Positions 27,644 to 36,646 of a stretch of 64,000 nt of DNA are shown one piece after another. The DNA is taken from positions 372,001 to 436,000 of the forward strand of contig NZ_WIXK01000002.1 in the NCBI RefSeq assembly GCF_009617595.1, given 5' to 3'. The notes below the pieces were generated by a model. It saw only the letters and a program-made list of their open reading frames with translations, did not search any database and had not been told where the DNA came from. This DNA comes from Tritonibacter aquimaris. GTDB lineage: Bacteria; Pseudomonadota; Alphaproteobacteria; Rhodobacterales; Rhodobacteraceae. The position numbers were made by a program, and so were the translations under genes. Numbering within the stretch: the stretch's first letter is position 1; every line of letters begins with the position of its first letter.

Positions 27644-28986
27644 CATTCATGAAGAAAATCGCGATGGCCGCCGTGGGCGGCACGTTGGCAGGGATCTTGG
27701 CAACCGGCTATGTGGCTGGCCCCTTGCTGGCACAAGAAGGCGCACGCGAAACCAGCGTCTATGAGCAGTTGGATCTGTTTGGTGACATTTTTGAGCGTAT
27801 CCGCGTGCAATATGTCGAACAGGTTGAGGACGAAGAGCTGATTGAAGCGGCAATTTCTGGCATGCTGCAATCGCTGGATCCGCATTCCTCATATCTGCCG
27901 CCACAGGATGCCGAAGCCATGCGGGTACAGACCCGTGGTGAATTTGGCGGCCTTGGCATCGAAGTGACCCAGGAAGAGGGTTTTGTCAAAGTTGTCTCGC
28001 CAATCGATGGCACCCCAGCGGATGAAGCGGGCATCGAGGCGGGTGATTTTGTCACCCATGTGGATGGCGAAAGCGTGCTGGGCCTGTCGCTGGATCAGGC
28101 GGTTGAAATGATGCGCGGCCCGGTGGGGTCTGAGATTGTCATCACCGTTGTGCGCGAAGGCGAAGATGAGCCGTTTGATGTGTCGATCATTCGCGACACC
28201 ATCAAGCTGACGGCGGTGCGGGCGCGTACCGAGGGTAAAACCGCGGTTCTGCGAGTGACCACCTTTAACGATCAGACTTTCCCCAACCTGAAAGCAGGTC
28301 TGGATGAGCAGATCGAAGCCGCCGGTGGTGTTGATAACGTCAATGGCATCGTGCTGGATCTGCGCAACAACCCGGGTGGTCTGTTGACGCAGGCGATCAA
28401 AGTGTCGGATGCTTTCCTTGAAAGCGGTGAGATTGTGTCCACCCGTGGCCGCAACCCGGAAGATGGGGAGCGGTTCAACGCAACACCTGGTGATCTGGCC
28501 GAAGGTCTGCCGATTGTGGTGCTGATCAACGGGGGCTCTGCCTCGGCGTCGGAAATTGTGGCGGGTGCGTTGCAAGATCACCGTCGTGCGATTGTGGTGG
28601 GCACCAAATCCTTTGGTAAGGGTTCGGTTCAGACCGTGATGCCGTTGCGCGGAAGTGGTGCCATGCGTCTGACCACCGCGCGCTATTACACCCCGTCGGG
28701 TCGTTCGATCCAGGCGCTGGGTGTTTCGCCTGACATCGTGGTTGAGCAGCCCCGCCGTCGCCCAGACGCCGAAGAGGAAGACGAGACCCGCAACCGTTTC
28801 CAGCGTTCAGAGGCGGATCTGCGTGGCAGTCTCAACAATGACAGCCTCACCGAGGATGAAGTGCGCCAGATCGAGGAAGATCGCGCCAAGGCCGAAGCGG
28901 CTGCGGAACTGCGGGAGCAGGATTACCAGCTGGCCTATGCCATCGATATCCTGACCGGTCTGACCGCGCTGGGGTCAGATAAGTAA
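27640..28986 (+). CDS. ctpA: Carboxyl-terminal processing protease (S41 family)
   Basis: 448 residues. N-terminal signal or anchor segment (IAMAAVGGTLAGILATGYVAGPLL), a PDZ domain around residues 100-175 (GGLGIEVTQEEGFVKVVSPI), and the S41 protease core with VLDLRNNPGGLL. The catalytic serine lies in SASASEI (300-306) and the catalytic lysine is Lys327 in TKSFGKGSVQ. CtpA trims or degrades periplasmic proteins, often envelope enzymes, in line with its neighbour EnvC. ATG 27640 overlaps the envC stop; a second ATG at 27649 is also possible. The C-terminal 70 residues are charged and helical. A good terminator follows at 29042. Confidence 0.94.
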   Translation: MTFMKKIAMAAVGGTLAGILATGYVAGPLLAQEGARETSVYEQLDLFGDIFERIRVQYVEQVEDEELIEAAISGMLQSLDPHSSYLPPQDAEAMRVQTRGEFGGLGIEVTQEEGFVKVVSPIDGTPADEAGIEAGDFVTHVDGESVLGLSLDQAVEMMRGPVGSEIVITVVREGEDEPFDVSIIRDTIKLTAVRARTEGKTAVLRVTTFNDQTFPNLKAGLDEQIEAAGGVDNVNGIVLDLRNNPGGLLTQAIKVSDAFLESGEIVSTRGRNPEDGERFNATPGDLAEGLPIVVLINGGSASASEIVAGALQDHRRAIVVGTKSFGKGSVQTVMPLRGSGAMRLTTARYYTPSGRSIQALGVSPDIVVEQPRRRPDAEEEDETRNRFQRSEADLRGSLNNDSLTEDEVRQIEEDRAKAEAAAELREQDYQLAYAIDILTGLTALGSDK

Positions 28987-29041
28987 TCTGGGCATTAAAC
29001 CGGGCAGCCCGATATAACATCAGCTGTGCACTGGCTGCACG

Positions 29042-29068
29042 AGACCACCCTTTGGGGTGGTCTTTTTT
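29042..29068 (+). terminator. Rho-independent terminator after gpmI-envC-ctpA
   Basis: Stem AGACCACCC / GGGTGGTCT with loop TTTG, followed by six T residues. It lies 55 bases after the ctpA stop and closes the three-gene operon. Confidence 0.9.
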
Positions 29069-29143
29069 GTTGGAAAAGGCGCGCAAAAAAATGGTTGCCC
29101 GATTTTCGGCGTAGGAGATCCGCGGCTTGGGTTAGGGTTGGGC

Positions 29144-30208
29144 ATGATGTTTGACCTGCCTGATTCTCAGATCCTGTATGAGGCCCTCCTGCGCCGCGAC
29201 CCTGCTTATGAGGGGCGCGCCTGGGTGGGGGTGACTTCAACCGGGATCTTTTGCCGCCTGACCTGCAGCGCCCGTAAGCCGAAGTTCGAAAACACACGGT
29301 TTTATGGCTCTATTGCCGAATGCATTGATGCGGGGTTTCGTGATTGCAAACGCTGCAAACCGCTGCATCAGGCGGCGGGGGATCACCCGTTGGTCGCGCC
29401 ATTGCTTGCGGCGCTGGAACGGTTTCCGGGGCGACGTTGGGGGGAGGCGGATATTGTCACCATGGGCTATGATCCATCGACCGTGCGGCGGGCCTTTAAG
29501 CGCCAGTTTGGCATGACATTTCTGGAAATGGCGCGGCAGCGGCGGCTGCGCGAAGGGTTTACCAGCCTGAAAGAAGGTGAGCCGGTGATTGCAGCGCAGA
29601 TTGATGCGGGCTTTGACAGTGCCAGCGCCTTTCGCGCGGCCTTTGCCAAACGGGTGGGGCTCGCGCCCGGTGTGTTTCGCCAGGATGCGCTGCTCAAGGC
29701 GGAGTGGATCGACACGCCGCTTGGGGACATGGTCGCGATCAGCTGCGCCCATAAATTGCACCTGTTGGAGTTCTTTGATCGCAAGGCCTTACCCACCGAA
29801 GTCAAACGGTTGCAGGCCAGCCAACCCGGCGGGCTGGGGTTTGGCCGCACCGATGTCGGGGCGCAGATCAGCGAAGAGCTGCAGCGGTTCTTCAAAGGGA
29901 AGGGCGCGCGATTTGAAACGCCCTGCGCGCTGCATGGCACCCAATTTGAGCGCGAGGTCTGGCAGGTTCTGCAAGAGATCCCCGCCGGTGAAACCCGCAG
30001 TTATAGCGCCCTGGCCGAACAGATGGGCCGCCCCAATGCCACCCGTGCGGTGGCGCGCGCCAATGGGAAAAACCAGCTGGCGATCATTGTGCCCTGCCAT
30101 CGGGTGCTTGCGGCCAATGGAGATCTCACCGGTTATGGCGGTGGGCTTTGGCGGAAGCGGCGGCTGATCGACGTGGAAAGAACTTATCAGGAAAGGAATG
30201 TCGCATGA
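29144..30208 (+). CDS. ada: Ada: methylphosphotriester sensor / AraC regulator / O6-methylguanine-DNA methyltransferase
   Basis: A 354-residue three-domain protein. The N-terminal Ada zinc domain has Cys37, Cys41, Cys68 and Cys71; Cys37 in GIFCRLTC corresponds to the methyl-accepting Cys38 of E. coli Ada. An AraC-type helix-turn-helix follows (DPSTVRRAFKRQFGMTFLEMARQRRL and IDAGFDSASAFRAAF). The C-terminal methyltransferase has the IVPCHRVL active site with Cys318. It repairs alkylated DNA and, once methylated, activates the adaptive response. ATG 29144 (or 29147) is preferred to an upstream in-frame start overlapping the terminator. Its stop overlaps the start of the following PEP-mutase-like gene as ATGA. 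Confidence 0.94.
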   Translation: MMFDLPDSQILYEALLRRDPAYEGRAWVGVTSTGIFCRLTCSARKPKFENTRFYGSIAECIDAGFRDCKRCKPLHQAAGDHPLVAPLLAALERFPGRRWGEADIVTMGYDPSTVRRAFKRQFGMTFLEMARQRRLREGFTSLKEGEPVIAAQIDAGFDSASAFRAAFAKRVGLAPGVFRQDALLKAEWIDTPLGDMVAISCAHKLHLLEFFDRKALPTEVKRLQASQPGGLGFGRTDVGAQISEELQRFFKGKGARFETPCALHGTQFEREVWQVLQEIPAGETRSYSALAEQMGRPNATRAVARANGKNQLAIIVPCHRVLAANGDLTGYGGGLWRKRRLIDVERTYQERNVA

Positions 30209-30948
30209 GTTATGCGGATCGCGCAAAAACCTTTGCAGCCCTGCACCAACCGGGCGCGCCAGTGGTGATCTACAATATCTGGGATGCGGGCAGCGCGCGC
30301 GTCATTGCAGCGGCAGGTGCACAGGCGATTGCCAGTGGCAGCCACCCGTTGGCGGCGGCGCAGGGTTATGACGATGGGGAGAAAATCCCGCTGGAGCGCC
30401 TGTTGCAAACGGCAAAACAGATCGTCGACAGCACCGATCTGCCGGTGAGCATTGATTTTGAAGGTGGCTATGCCAGCGCCCCCGAAGAGCTGAGCCAAAA
30501 CGTGGCTCGTCTGGCTGAAACCGGTGCAATTGGTCTGAATTTTGAAGATCAGATCGTGGGCGGCGCAGGGCTTTATGACATCAAAACCCAGCAGGCGCGG
30601 GTGGCGGCGGTGCGAGCAGGGCATAAAGACATTTTTATCAACGCCCGCACTGATCTGTTTTTGAAAGAACAAGACGTGGACAAACACGACGCCCTGGTTG
30701 GTGAGGCGTTGGAGCGTGCCGCAGCCTATAATGAGGCCGGGGCCAATTGTTTCTTTGTGCCGGGGCTGCGCAACCGGGATCTTTTGGCGAAACTCTGCGC
30801 CGAAAGCCCGCTGCCGGTGAATGCGTTTATGCGTGGTTTTTCACTTGAGCAGGCGCGCGACGCGGGGGCAGCGCGGGCAAGCTATGGCCCAATCCCCCAT
30901 GCCAAGCTGATGGCCGTGCTTGAGGAGCATTTCAAAGCGCTGGATTAG
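30205..30948 (+). CDS. Isocitrate lyase / PEP mutase family protein
   Basis: 247 residues of the TIM-barrel isocitrate lyase/PEP mutase superfamily. Substrate and metal-binding motifs are NIWDAGSARVIAAAGAQAIASGSH, LPVSIDFEGGYA and GAIGLNFEDQI, followed by FINARTDLFL. It lacks the KKCGH active-site motif of true isocitrate lyase, so it more likely acts on another 2- or 3-carboxylate as a C-C or P-C lyase. The exact substrate is not predictable. ATG 30205 overlaps the ada stop and has AGGAAAGGAATG upstream, so it is probably translated from the ada mRNA. Why it should be co-expressed with alkylation repair is unclear. Confidence 0.85.
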   Translation: MSYADRAKTFAALHQPGAPVVIYNIWDAGSARVIAAAGAQAIASGSHPLAAAQGYDDGEKIPLERLLQTAKQIVDSTDLPVSIDFEGGYASAPEELSQNVARLAETGAIGLNFEDQIVGGAGLYDIKTQQARVAAVRAGHKDIFINARTDLFLKEQDVDKHDALVGEALERAAAYNEAGANCFFVPGLRNRDLLAKLCAESPLPVNAFMRGFSLEQARDAGAARASYGPIPHAKLMAVLEEHFKALD

Positions 30949-30970
30949 AACACCGGATCAAAGCGCAGGC

Positions 30971-31348
30971 TTAGCTTGTTTCCAGACAATGGCGGCGAAA
31001 CGCGCGTTTGAGCATATCAAGCTCGGCGCGCAGCAATTCCACCTCGGCCCGCAGATCATTGCTGGTCGGGGTGTCACCAATCAGGGCAAATTCACCCAGT
31101 TTGCTTTCGGTTGCTGTGTCATAAATCACAAATGTCTGCACGCCATCTGCAATGGCGTGGGGCGGGATCGGCACGTAGATGTTCCAGCTGTTGGCTTCGT
31201 CCCCTTCGGTGAGGCGCGCGTCTTTGACCAGTTCATCAAACAGGCGCACCTCAATATTGGGGCGGCCACCATAGGCGGGCTGCCCTTCGATCAGGCCTTC
31301 CCATTGGCCATTGGCAAAGCGGATTTTCTGCAGGCTGAGATCGCTCAT
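30971..31348 (-). CDS. Small hypothetical protein with C-terminal coiled coil
   Basis: 125 residues. Beta-strand-rich N-terminal part (LQKIRFANGQWEGLIEG, WNIYVPIPPHAIADGVQTFVIYD) and a short C-terminal helix DLRAEVELLRAELDMLKRAFRRHC that should form a coiled coil. No known family is recognised. ATTAACCGGAG precedes the ATG ending at 31348. It lies 12 bases after the DUF6478 gene, so the two are probably one operon. Its stop is 22 bases from the stop of the converging PEP-mutase-like gene, with no hairpin between. Confidence 0.65.
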   Translation of the reverse strand: MSDLSLQKIRFANGQWEGLIEGQPAYGGRPNIEVRLFDELVKDARLTEGDEANSWNIYVPIPPHAIADGVQTFVIYDTATESKLGEFALIGDTPTSNDLRAEVELLRAELDMLKRAFRRHCLETS

Positions 31349-31360
31349 GGCTGGCTCCGG

Positions 31361-32122
31361 TTAATAGGGGGCGCGCGGCAGGCGCAAAAAGGTCAGATCG
31401 CGCAGCACCACCTGATTGAGATCAGGGGTTTCAAAGATCAGATCAAGCCAGAGCTTTTCGATACGTTTTTCATTGATCTGGCTGTAGGCGAGTTCAAATT
31501 CGATGGTCTGATCTTTTTGGCCTGAATTGAATTCACGTACCAATTGTTCGGTGTTTGGGCCGTGCTGCACATTGAGACGGGCAAAGATTTCAATCGGTTG
31601 CTCGCTTTCGATGTTGCAGTTCATCCGGATCAGGTGATCGCGCGTCAGCCCGTTCGTGACATCTGCGGGCAGATCGATCACCAGGCTGAGGAAGGAGCCG
31701 CTGAATTGAAACACATCCATGCGCAGTGCAAAGGGGGCCAGATCGGCTTCGCGCAGGTTGCGCAGCTGGCGCAGGGTGATTTCGGAATTGGGGCAGTCGT
31801 GAAACAGCTGCACCTCTGAGCCCAGTTTGGCCTTGTTCTGCACCGATGACAGGCCCGGTTTCGCCAATGGGCCACGCCAGAGTTCCGGCCGCCAGGACCA
31901 GTCAGTGCCATGGGGTTTGGGAAAGCGGGTGGAGCCGATTTTGGGCAGGGCCAGACGGGATTCGCCAATGTGGATCACCTGATCCAGCTCCTGACGCAGA
32001 CGATGCGCCTGAGACAGGTTGCGGCGCAGATCACCCACCGGTGCCTGACGCGCGGAGCGTGCAGCATTGCGCCAGAAACGCCAGCTTCTTTGGTGCAATA
32101 TCCGGGAGAGCAACTGCCCCAT
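31361..32122 (-). CDS. DUF6478 family protein
   Basis: 253 residues. The sequence matches what I recall of DUF6478, a family largely confined to Rhodobacterales. Characteristic segments are LPKIGSTRFPKPHGTDWSWR, LRMDVFQFSGSFLSLVIDLP, EIFARLNVQHGPNTEQLVRE and LWLDLIFETPDLNQVVLRDL. The first 45 residues are basic and helical; the rest looks like a beta-sandwich. No signal peptide, membrane helix or catalytic motif is apparent. Its function is unknown. It is the first gene of a two-gene unit with the coiled-coil hypothetical downstream. Confidence 0.75.
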   Translation of the reverse strand: MGQLLSRILHQRSWRFWRNAARSARQAPVGDLRRNLSQAHRLRQELDQVIHIGESRLALPKIGSTRFPKPHGTDWSWRPELWRGPLAKPGLSSVQNKAKLGSEVQLFHDCPNSEITLRQLRNLREADLAPFALRMDVFQFSGSFLSLVIDLPADVTNGLTRDHLIRMNCNIESEQPIEIFARLNVQHGPNTEQLVREFNSGQKDQTIEFELAYSQINEKRIEKLWLDLIFETPDLNQVVLRDLTFLRLPRAPY

Positions 32123-32248
32123 CTCGACCTCAATCCGTTTTCAAATTGGGCGTTCTGCCCGGTTGGGGCCAATCTAACCAAGGTTGTGCGATGTGACAAA
32201 CCACCAATCGCGCCCTAGGGGCGTCGTTTGGGGAATTTAGATGCGATA

Positions 32249-33076
32249 TCAGAGCGTGTTTTGCGCGGGCGGCAGGCTGGGGCGCAACTTCGGGCGCAGC
32301 GCGGTTGGCAGGGGTGTACCTGCTGCGGCGGCTGTGTCTGGTTCGGAGCTGGGGCGCGAATTTGGGCCTGTTGCAGGTTGCAGCGCAGAGGTTTTGACCG
32401 GCGTTGTTGCGCGCGAGCGGGCGTGAGACTGGCGCGCCATGTCACGCAGCAATGCAGCCCCCGCACTGCCAAGGTAGTCGCTATCAGCCGGGGCATAAAG
32501 CGCCAGCGCAACCAGCCGGTCATTCAGGGCCAAAGCCCCGCGCCATTGGGTGCTGCTGGAGCCGGGAACAGCAGCGGCGGGCAGATCCAATTTGGCCAGC
32601 GGCAACAGGTTGTCGGGGTGTTTGGAAATTACCTCGGCGTTGGAAAACGCCCCAAGAATGAGATCGAGATCAGCAACCGGTGGTGTCTCCAGCGCATCCG
32701 AGATCGTGGCGGTGATCAGTGCGGTTTCGCCCGGTTCTGAACGGCGAAAAAACGAGCGCCGCTCCAACGGGTTGAGACTGTCGCAGCGCACCAGAAGCGC
32801 AAAGGCACCGCTATCGCTGCGTTCAAGGCTGCGCTGATCAAAACAAAAACCCTTGGGCGCGGCCAGAACCACGGGGCTGGCACCCAGGTTTGTGTTCAGG
32901 CGGATCTCTTTCAGCCCGTTCTGGGCGCTGCGTCCGAGATCCGCAGAACGCGACGCAAAAGACAGCCCATCAGCGGTTGAACAGCCCGCAACAGCGGCAA
33001 TGGTCAGCAATGCAAACAGGCCTGTCAGTCGGCGGCGCAGGGTCTTGATCGATGCAAAAAATATAGCGCGCGCCAC
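32249..33076 (-). CDS. Putative lipoprotein with Pro/Ala-rich C-terminal tail
   Basis: 275 residues from a GTG start ending at 33076, chosen because AGAAGGACAACC lies just upstream. The N-terminus is basic and then hydrophobic (TGLFALLTIAAVAGC), ending in a lipobox with Cys32 as the lipid attachment site. The middle contains FCFDQRSLERSDSGAFALLVRCDSL with two cysteines that could pair. The last 70 residues are low-complexity, rich in Ala, Pro, Ser and Arg (LRPKLRPSLPPAQN), a likely unstructured tail. No family is recognised. It diverges from the CPBP protease gene across about 175 bases. Confidence 0.6.
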   Translation of the reverse strand: MARAIFFASIKTLRRRLTGLFALLTIAAVAGCSTADGLSFASRSADLGRSAQNGLKEIRLNTNLGASPVVLAAPKGFCFDQRSLERSDSGAFALLVRCDSLNPLERRSFFRRSEPGETALITATISDALETPPVADLDLILGAFSNAEVISKHPDNLLPLAKLDLPAAAVPGSSSTQWRGALALNDRLVALALYAPADSDYLGSAGAALLRDMARQSHARSRATTPVKTSALQPATGPNSRPSSEPDTAAAAGTPLPTALRPKLRPSLPPAQNTL

Positions 33077-33252
33077 GTCGGTTGTCCTTCTGGTCAAATC
33101 CTTATGCCCTCTGCAATAGACGGCGGTTTGGCGCGGATCAAGCAACAGCTGCACCGGAACAAAGATCGCAGCGTCGTTTCGGCGCGGGCTTGCTCATTTG
33201 CAGCAGTTTGCGCTTGCATCAACGCGGGGATGTGGCCTTTCATGCGGGCATT

Positions 33253-34155
33253 ATGGCTCCATCAATTTTGCTTCCCAGCCCTGAGGCCTATGCGCCCCAC
33301 GAAGATCTTGTGGCCCCTGCGCGCCGTCAGCCTGCGCTGTGGCGTTTGCTGATCGGGCTGGTTCTGGTGGCGGCGATGTTGATGATCGGGGCCAATCTTT
33401 TATTTGTGCTGGCCCTATGGAGCGGTGCGGATCCGGTTACTCTGTCTGCGGGTCAAACGCCGGGCAGTATGCTTGCGGTGCTGGGTGGGTTTGCCTTTGT
33501 AAGCCTTGGGGTGATTTTTGCCGCCCGGCTGATGCAATGGCGCAGCGCGGTGAGCCTGCTGGGGCCGATGCCGCGGGTGCTGTATCAATTCCGCCGCACC
33601 TTGGTGTTTGTTGGGCTGTTGATGGTGGTGTTGATGGCGCTGCCGCCCTTTGGCATTGGCACCCCGCTAGAGCCTAATCTGCCGCTGGGGCAATGGTTGC
33701 ACTATCTGCCGCTGGCGCTGATCTGTGTGCTGATACAGGTTGAGGCCGAAGAGCTGCTGTTTCGCGGCTATCTGCAACAGACATTGGCGGCGCGGTTCAA
33801 TGCGCGCTGGGTCTGGATGGGGCTGCCCTCCATGCTGTTTGCCTATGGGCATTACCTGCCGCAGGAGGCGGGCGACAATGCGGTGCTGATTGCGGTTTGG
33901 GCCGGGATCTTTGGCCTGCTGATGGCAGATCTGACGGCGCGCGCGGGCAGTCTTGGCCCGGCGATCGCGGTGCATTTTGCCAACAATATCGTGGCGCTTT
34001 TGATCGTTGGCAGCCCCAGCAGCCTGGGCGGGCTGGCGCTTTATCTGCTCCCATATGAGATGAGTGACGCAGAACAGCTTCGCCCCTGGTTGATGGTGGA
34101 CTTTGCGGTGATGCTGGTTTCTTGGCTGACAGCGCGTTTGGCGATCAGGGCCTGA
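33253..34155 (+). CDS. CPBP family intramembrane glutamic endopeptidase
   Basis: 300 residues with about eight hydrophobic segments. The CPBP/Rce1 (ABI) signature is present: EAEELLFRGYLQQ (the EExxxR motif), FAYGHYLPQE and HFANN near the C-terminus, which together form the presumed active site in the membrane. Bacterial members process membrane proteins or take part in bacteriocin self-immunity; no peptide gene is nearby. The ATG at 33253 was chosen because hydrophobic sequence begins about 30 residues later. The open frame upstream from 33082 lies in the divergent promoter region and is improbable. Confidence 0.85.
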   Translation: MAPSILLPSPEAYAPHEDLVAPARRQPALWRLLIGLVLVAAMLMIGANLLFVLALWSGADPVTLSAGQTPGSMLAVLGGFAFVSLGVIFAARLMQWRSAVSLLGPMPRVLYQFRRTLVFVGLLMVVLMALPPFGIGTPLEPNLPLGQWLHYLPLALICVLIQVEAEELLFRGYLQQTLAARFNARWVWMGLPSMLFAYGHYLPQEAGDNAVLIAVWAGIFGLLMADLTARAGSLGPAIAVHFANNIVALLIVGSPSSLGGLALYLLPYEMSDAEQLRPWLMVDFAVMLVSWLTARLAIRA

Positions 34156-34216
34156 TTGCAATTGGTGCAAACTCACCTTATTTGATGGTCCAAACCGCCC
34201 CTTGTGAAGGCATGAT

Positions 34217-35167
34217 ATGAACTGGATCACCAACTACGTCCGGCCGCGGATCAATTCGATCTTCTCGCGCCGTGAAGTCCCTGAGAACCTGTGGAAGAAA
34301 TGTGATGAATGCGGCGTGATGCTGTTTCATCGCGAGCTGAGCGACAACCAGATGGTCTGCACCAGCTGCAACCACCATATGCACATCACCCCGCGCGCGC
34401 GGTTTGAGGCGCTGTTTGATGGTGGTGTCTTCACCGAAGTTGAGGTGCCAGAGCCGGTTGCCGACCCGCTGAAATTCCGCGATCAGAAGAAATACCCTGA
34501 TCGGATGAAAGCGGCGCAGAAAAAGACCGAAGAGACCGAGGCCATGTTGGTGGCGCGTGGTGAAATCGGGCGCACGCCAATTGTTGCCACGGCGCAGGAC
34601 TTCTCGTTCATGGGTGGCTCTATGGGCATGTATGTGGGCAATGCGATCATTGCCGCTGCCGAAGAAGCCGTAAAGCTGAAGCGCCCGCTGGTGCTGTTTT
34701 CTGCTGCTGGTGGTGCGCGTATGCAGGAAGGCATCCTGTCGTTGATGCAGATGCCGCGCACAACGGTTGCAGTGCAGATGCTGAAAGAGGCCGGGCTGCC
34801 CTATATTGTGGTGCTGACCCACCCCACCACCGGGGGTGTGACCGCATCTTATGCGATGCTGGGTGACGTGCATATTTCTGAACCCAATGCGTTGATCTGT
34901 TTTGCCGGTCCGCGGGTGATTGAACAGACCATTCGTGAAAAACTGCCCGAAGGGTTCCAGCGCGCAGAATATCTGCTGGATCACGGCATGTTGGATCGGG
35001 TGATTTCACGCACCGCGATGCGCGATGAGCTGATCAAAATCATCCGTATGCTGATGAAACAGCCGCCGCAGGTGGTGGGAGATCTGCCCGCACCCACGCC
35101 AGATGAAGCGCAAAATGACGAAAGTGCAGCAGAAACTGCCGCCGACACGGCAGAACAGACCAGCTAG
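34217..35167 (+). CDS. accD: Acetyl-CoA carboxylase carboxyltransferase subunit beta
   Basis: 316 residues. An N-terminal four-cysteine zinc ribbon ([20 protein letters not shown] then TSCNHH) is followed by the carboxyltransferase domain: [36 protein letters not shown], and [18 protein letters not shown]. With AccA it moves the carboxyl group from biotin to acetyl-CoA, making malonyl-CoA for fatty acid synthesis. The C-terminal 25 residues are acidic and Ala-rich. A terminator 27 bases downstream separates it from folC, although the accD-folC order is also found in other alphaproteobacteria and partial read-through may occur. Confidence 0.96.
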   Translation: MNWITNYVRPRINSIFSRREVPENLWKKCDECGVMLFHRELSDNQMVCTSCNHHMHITPRARFEALFDGGVFTEVEVPEPVADPLKFRDQKKYPDRMKAAQKKTEETEAMLVARGEIGRTPIVATAQDFSFMGGSMGMYVGNAIIAAAEEAVKLKRPLVLFSAAGGARMQEGILSLMQMPRTTVAVQMLKEAGLPYIVVLTHPTTGGVTASYAMLGDVHISEPNALICFAGPRVIEQTIREKLPEGFQRAEYLLDHGMLDRVISRTAMRDELIKIIRMLMKQPPQVVGDLPAPTPDEAQNDESAAETAADTAEQTS

Positions 35168-35193
35168 CGCGTCTAAACTGAGATGATTAAAGG

Positions 35194-35221
35194 GCCCGCC
35201 TGATTTTGGCGGGCTTTTTTG
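35194..35221 (+). terminator. Rho-independent terminator between accD and folC
   Basis: Stem GCCCGCC / GGCGGGC with a 7-base loop and seven T residues, 27 bases after the accD stop and 19 bases before the folC start. Its closeness to folC suggests it tunes read-through rather than fully separating the genes. Confidence 0.85.
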
Positions 35222-35239
35222 TAAGAAAGGCGGATTGCC

Positions 35240-36502
35240 ATGACCAAACGTTCTGATGACATTCTGGCCCAGATGATGGCGCTGCACCCAAAGATCATTG
35301 ATCTGACGCTGGATCGGGTCTGGCGGCTGCTGGGGGCCTTGGGTAATCCGCAGGAAAACCTGCCACCAGTGATCCATATTGCGGGCACCAATGGCAAAGG
35401 CTCCACTCAGGCGATGCTGCGCGCGGGGCTTGAGGGCTGGGGTAAATCGGTTCACGCCTATACGTCGCCGCATCTGGCGCGGTTTCACGAACGTATCCGC
35501 CTGGCGGGCACGCTGATTTCAGAGCCTGATCTGGTGGCAACGCTGGATGATTGCTACGCCGCCAATGCGGGTGAAAACATCACCTATTTCGAAATCACCA
35601 CCGTGGCGGGCCTATTGGCGTTTTCACGTGTGGCTGCGGATTACACCCTGCTGGAAGTGGGGCTTGGTGGGCGATTGGATGCCACCAATGTGGTGACGCC
35701 CGAGGTTTCGGTGATCACGCCGGTCTCCATCGACCATGAGCAGTTTCTGGGCAATACGCTGGCCAAGATTGCCGCGGAAAAAGCAGGTATTATCAAACGC
35801 GGCGTGCCGGTTGTGGTTGGCCCGCAGCCGGATGAAGCCCTAGAGGTGATCGAGGCAGAGGCCGCGCGTCTTGGCGCGCCGGTGATTGCCTATGGTCAGC
35901 ACTGGCACGTCTGGGAAGAGCGCGGCCGACTGGTGTTTCAAGATGATCGGGGTCTGCTGGATCTGCCTTTGCCTGCGCTTCTGGGCGCGCATCAGATCCA
36001 AAACGCCGGTGCGGCGCTGGCGGTGCTGCGCCATATGGGTGCGGATGACGTCGCCTGTGAGGCGGCGGTGGTGGGTGCCGTCTGGCCAGCGCGGATGCAG
36101 CGGTTGAAAACCGGCCCTCTTGTGGAGCGCACGGGTTCCGCTGAGCTGTGGCTGGATGGCGGCCATAACGCGGCCGCAGGCGACGCAATTGCGGCATTGT
36201 TGAAAACCCTGCCGAAACGACCGACCCATTTGATTTGTGGCATGCTCAATACCAAAGACACGGCAGGCTATATGCGCCCGCTGGCGGAGGTGGCGGAGAG
36301 CCTGATTGGTGTGTCTATTCCCGATGAGGTGAACACGCTGAGTGCAAAAGAAACCTGTGCTGCGGCGCAATCGGTTGGGTTGGACGCGCATGTGGCAGAT
36401 TCTGTAGAAGACGCGCTTGCACAGATCACCGATCCTGAGGCGCGTGTCCTGATCTGCGGCTCTCTGTATCTTGCAGGCCATATTCTGCGCGAAAACGGAT
36501 GA
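35240..36502 (+). CDS. folC: Bifunctional folylpolyglutamate synthase / dihydrofolate synthase
   Basis: A 420-residue Mur-ligase-fold enzyme that adds glutamate to dihydropteroate and to folates. The P-loop is IAGTNGKGSTQAMLRAGL. Other landmarks are YTSPHLARFHERIRL, LLEVGLGGRLDATNVV, VSIDHEQFLGNTLAKIAAEKAGI and LDGGHNAAAG in the C-terminal domain. Length is typical. AAGAAAGGCGGATTGCC precedes the ATG. It is downstream of accD on the same strand and ends 145 bases before the converging zapE, with a palindromic element in that gap. Confidence 0.95.
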   Translation: MTKRSDDILAQMMALHPKIIDLTLDRVWRLLGALGNPQENLPPVIHIAGTNGKGSTQAMLRAGLEGWGKSVHAYTSPHLARFHERIRLAGTLISEPDLVATLDDCYAANAGENITYFEITTVAGLLAFSRVAADYTLLEVGLGGRLDATNVVTPEVSVITPVSIDHEQFLGNTLAKIAAEKAGIIKRGVPVVVGPQPDEALEVIEAEAARLGAPVIAYGQHWHVWEERGRLVFQDDRGLLDLPLPALLGAHQIQNAGAALAVLRHMGADDVACEAAVVGAVWPARMQRLKTGPLVERTGSAELWLDGGHNAAAGDAIAALLKTLPKRPTHLICGMLNTKDTAGYMRPLAEVAESLIGVSIPDEVNTLSAKETCAAAQSVGLDAHVADSVEDALAQITDPEARVLICGSLYLAGHILRENG

Positions 36503-36515
36503 CACGGGCAGGGGG

Positions 36516-36615
36516 AGCACTCCCGCCCGTCTTCGATCTAAAGATCTCATCCCGTTGGGCGTAGCGCCGCTTGCGCGGCGCGCCCCTCTTCACCTTTTCC
36601 GAAATACTCTGGGGT
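36516..36615 (+). repeat. Convergent-intergenic palindromic element, copy 3
   Basis: Box GCACTCCCGCCC, stem GATCT-AA-AGATC (36535-36546), box CCGTTGGGC (36552-36560), stem GCGCCGC-TTGC-GCGGCGC (36564-36581), then CTCTTCACCTTTT and AAATACTCTGGGG. It lies between the 3' ends of folC and zapE. Copy 4 at 39254 matches it on the other strand in every block except for an insertion after the second stem. Confidence 0.75.
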
Positions 36616-36646
36616 GAATTGGCGCAGCCAAGAGGGGCAAAGCCCC

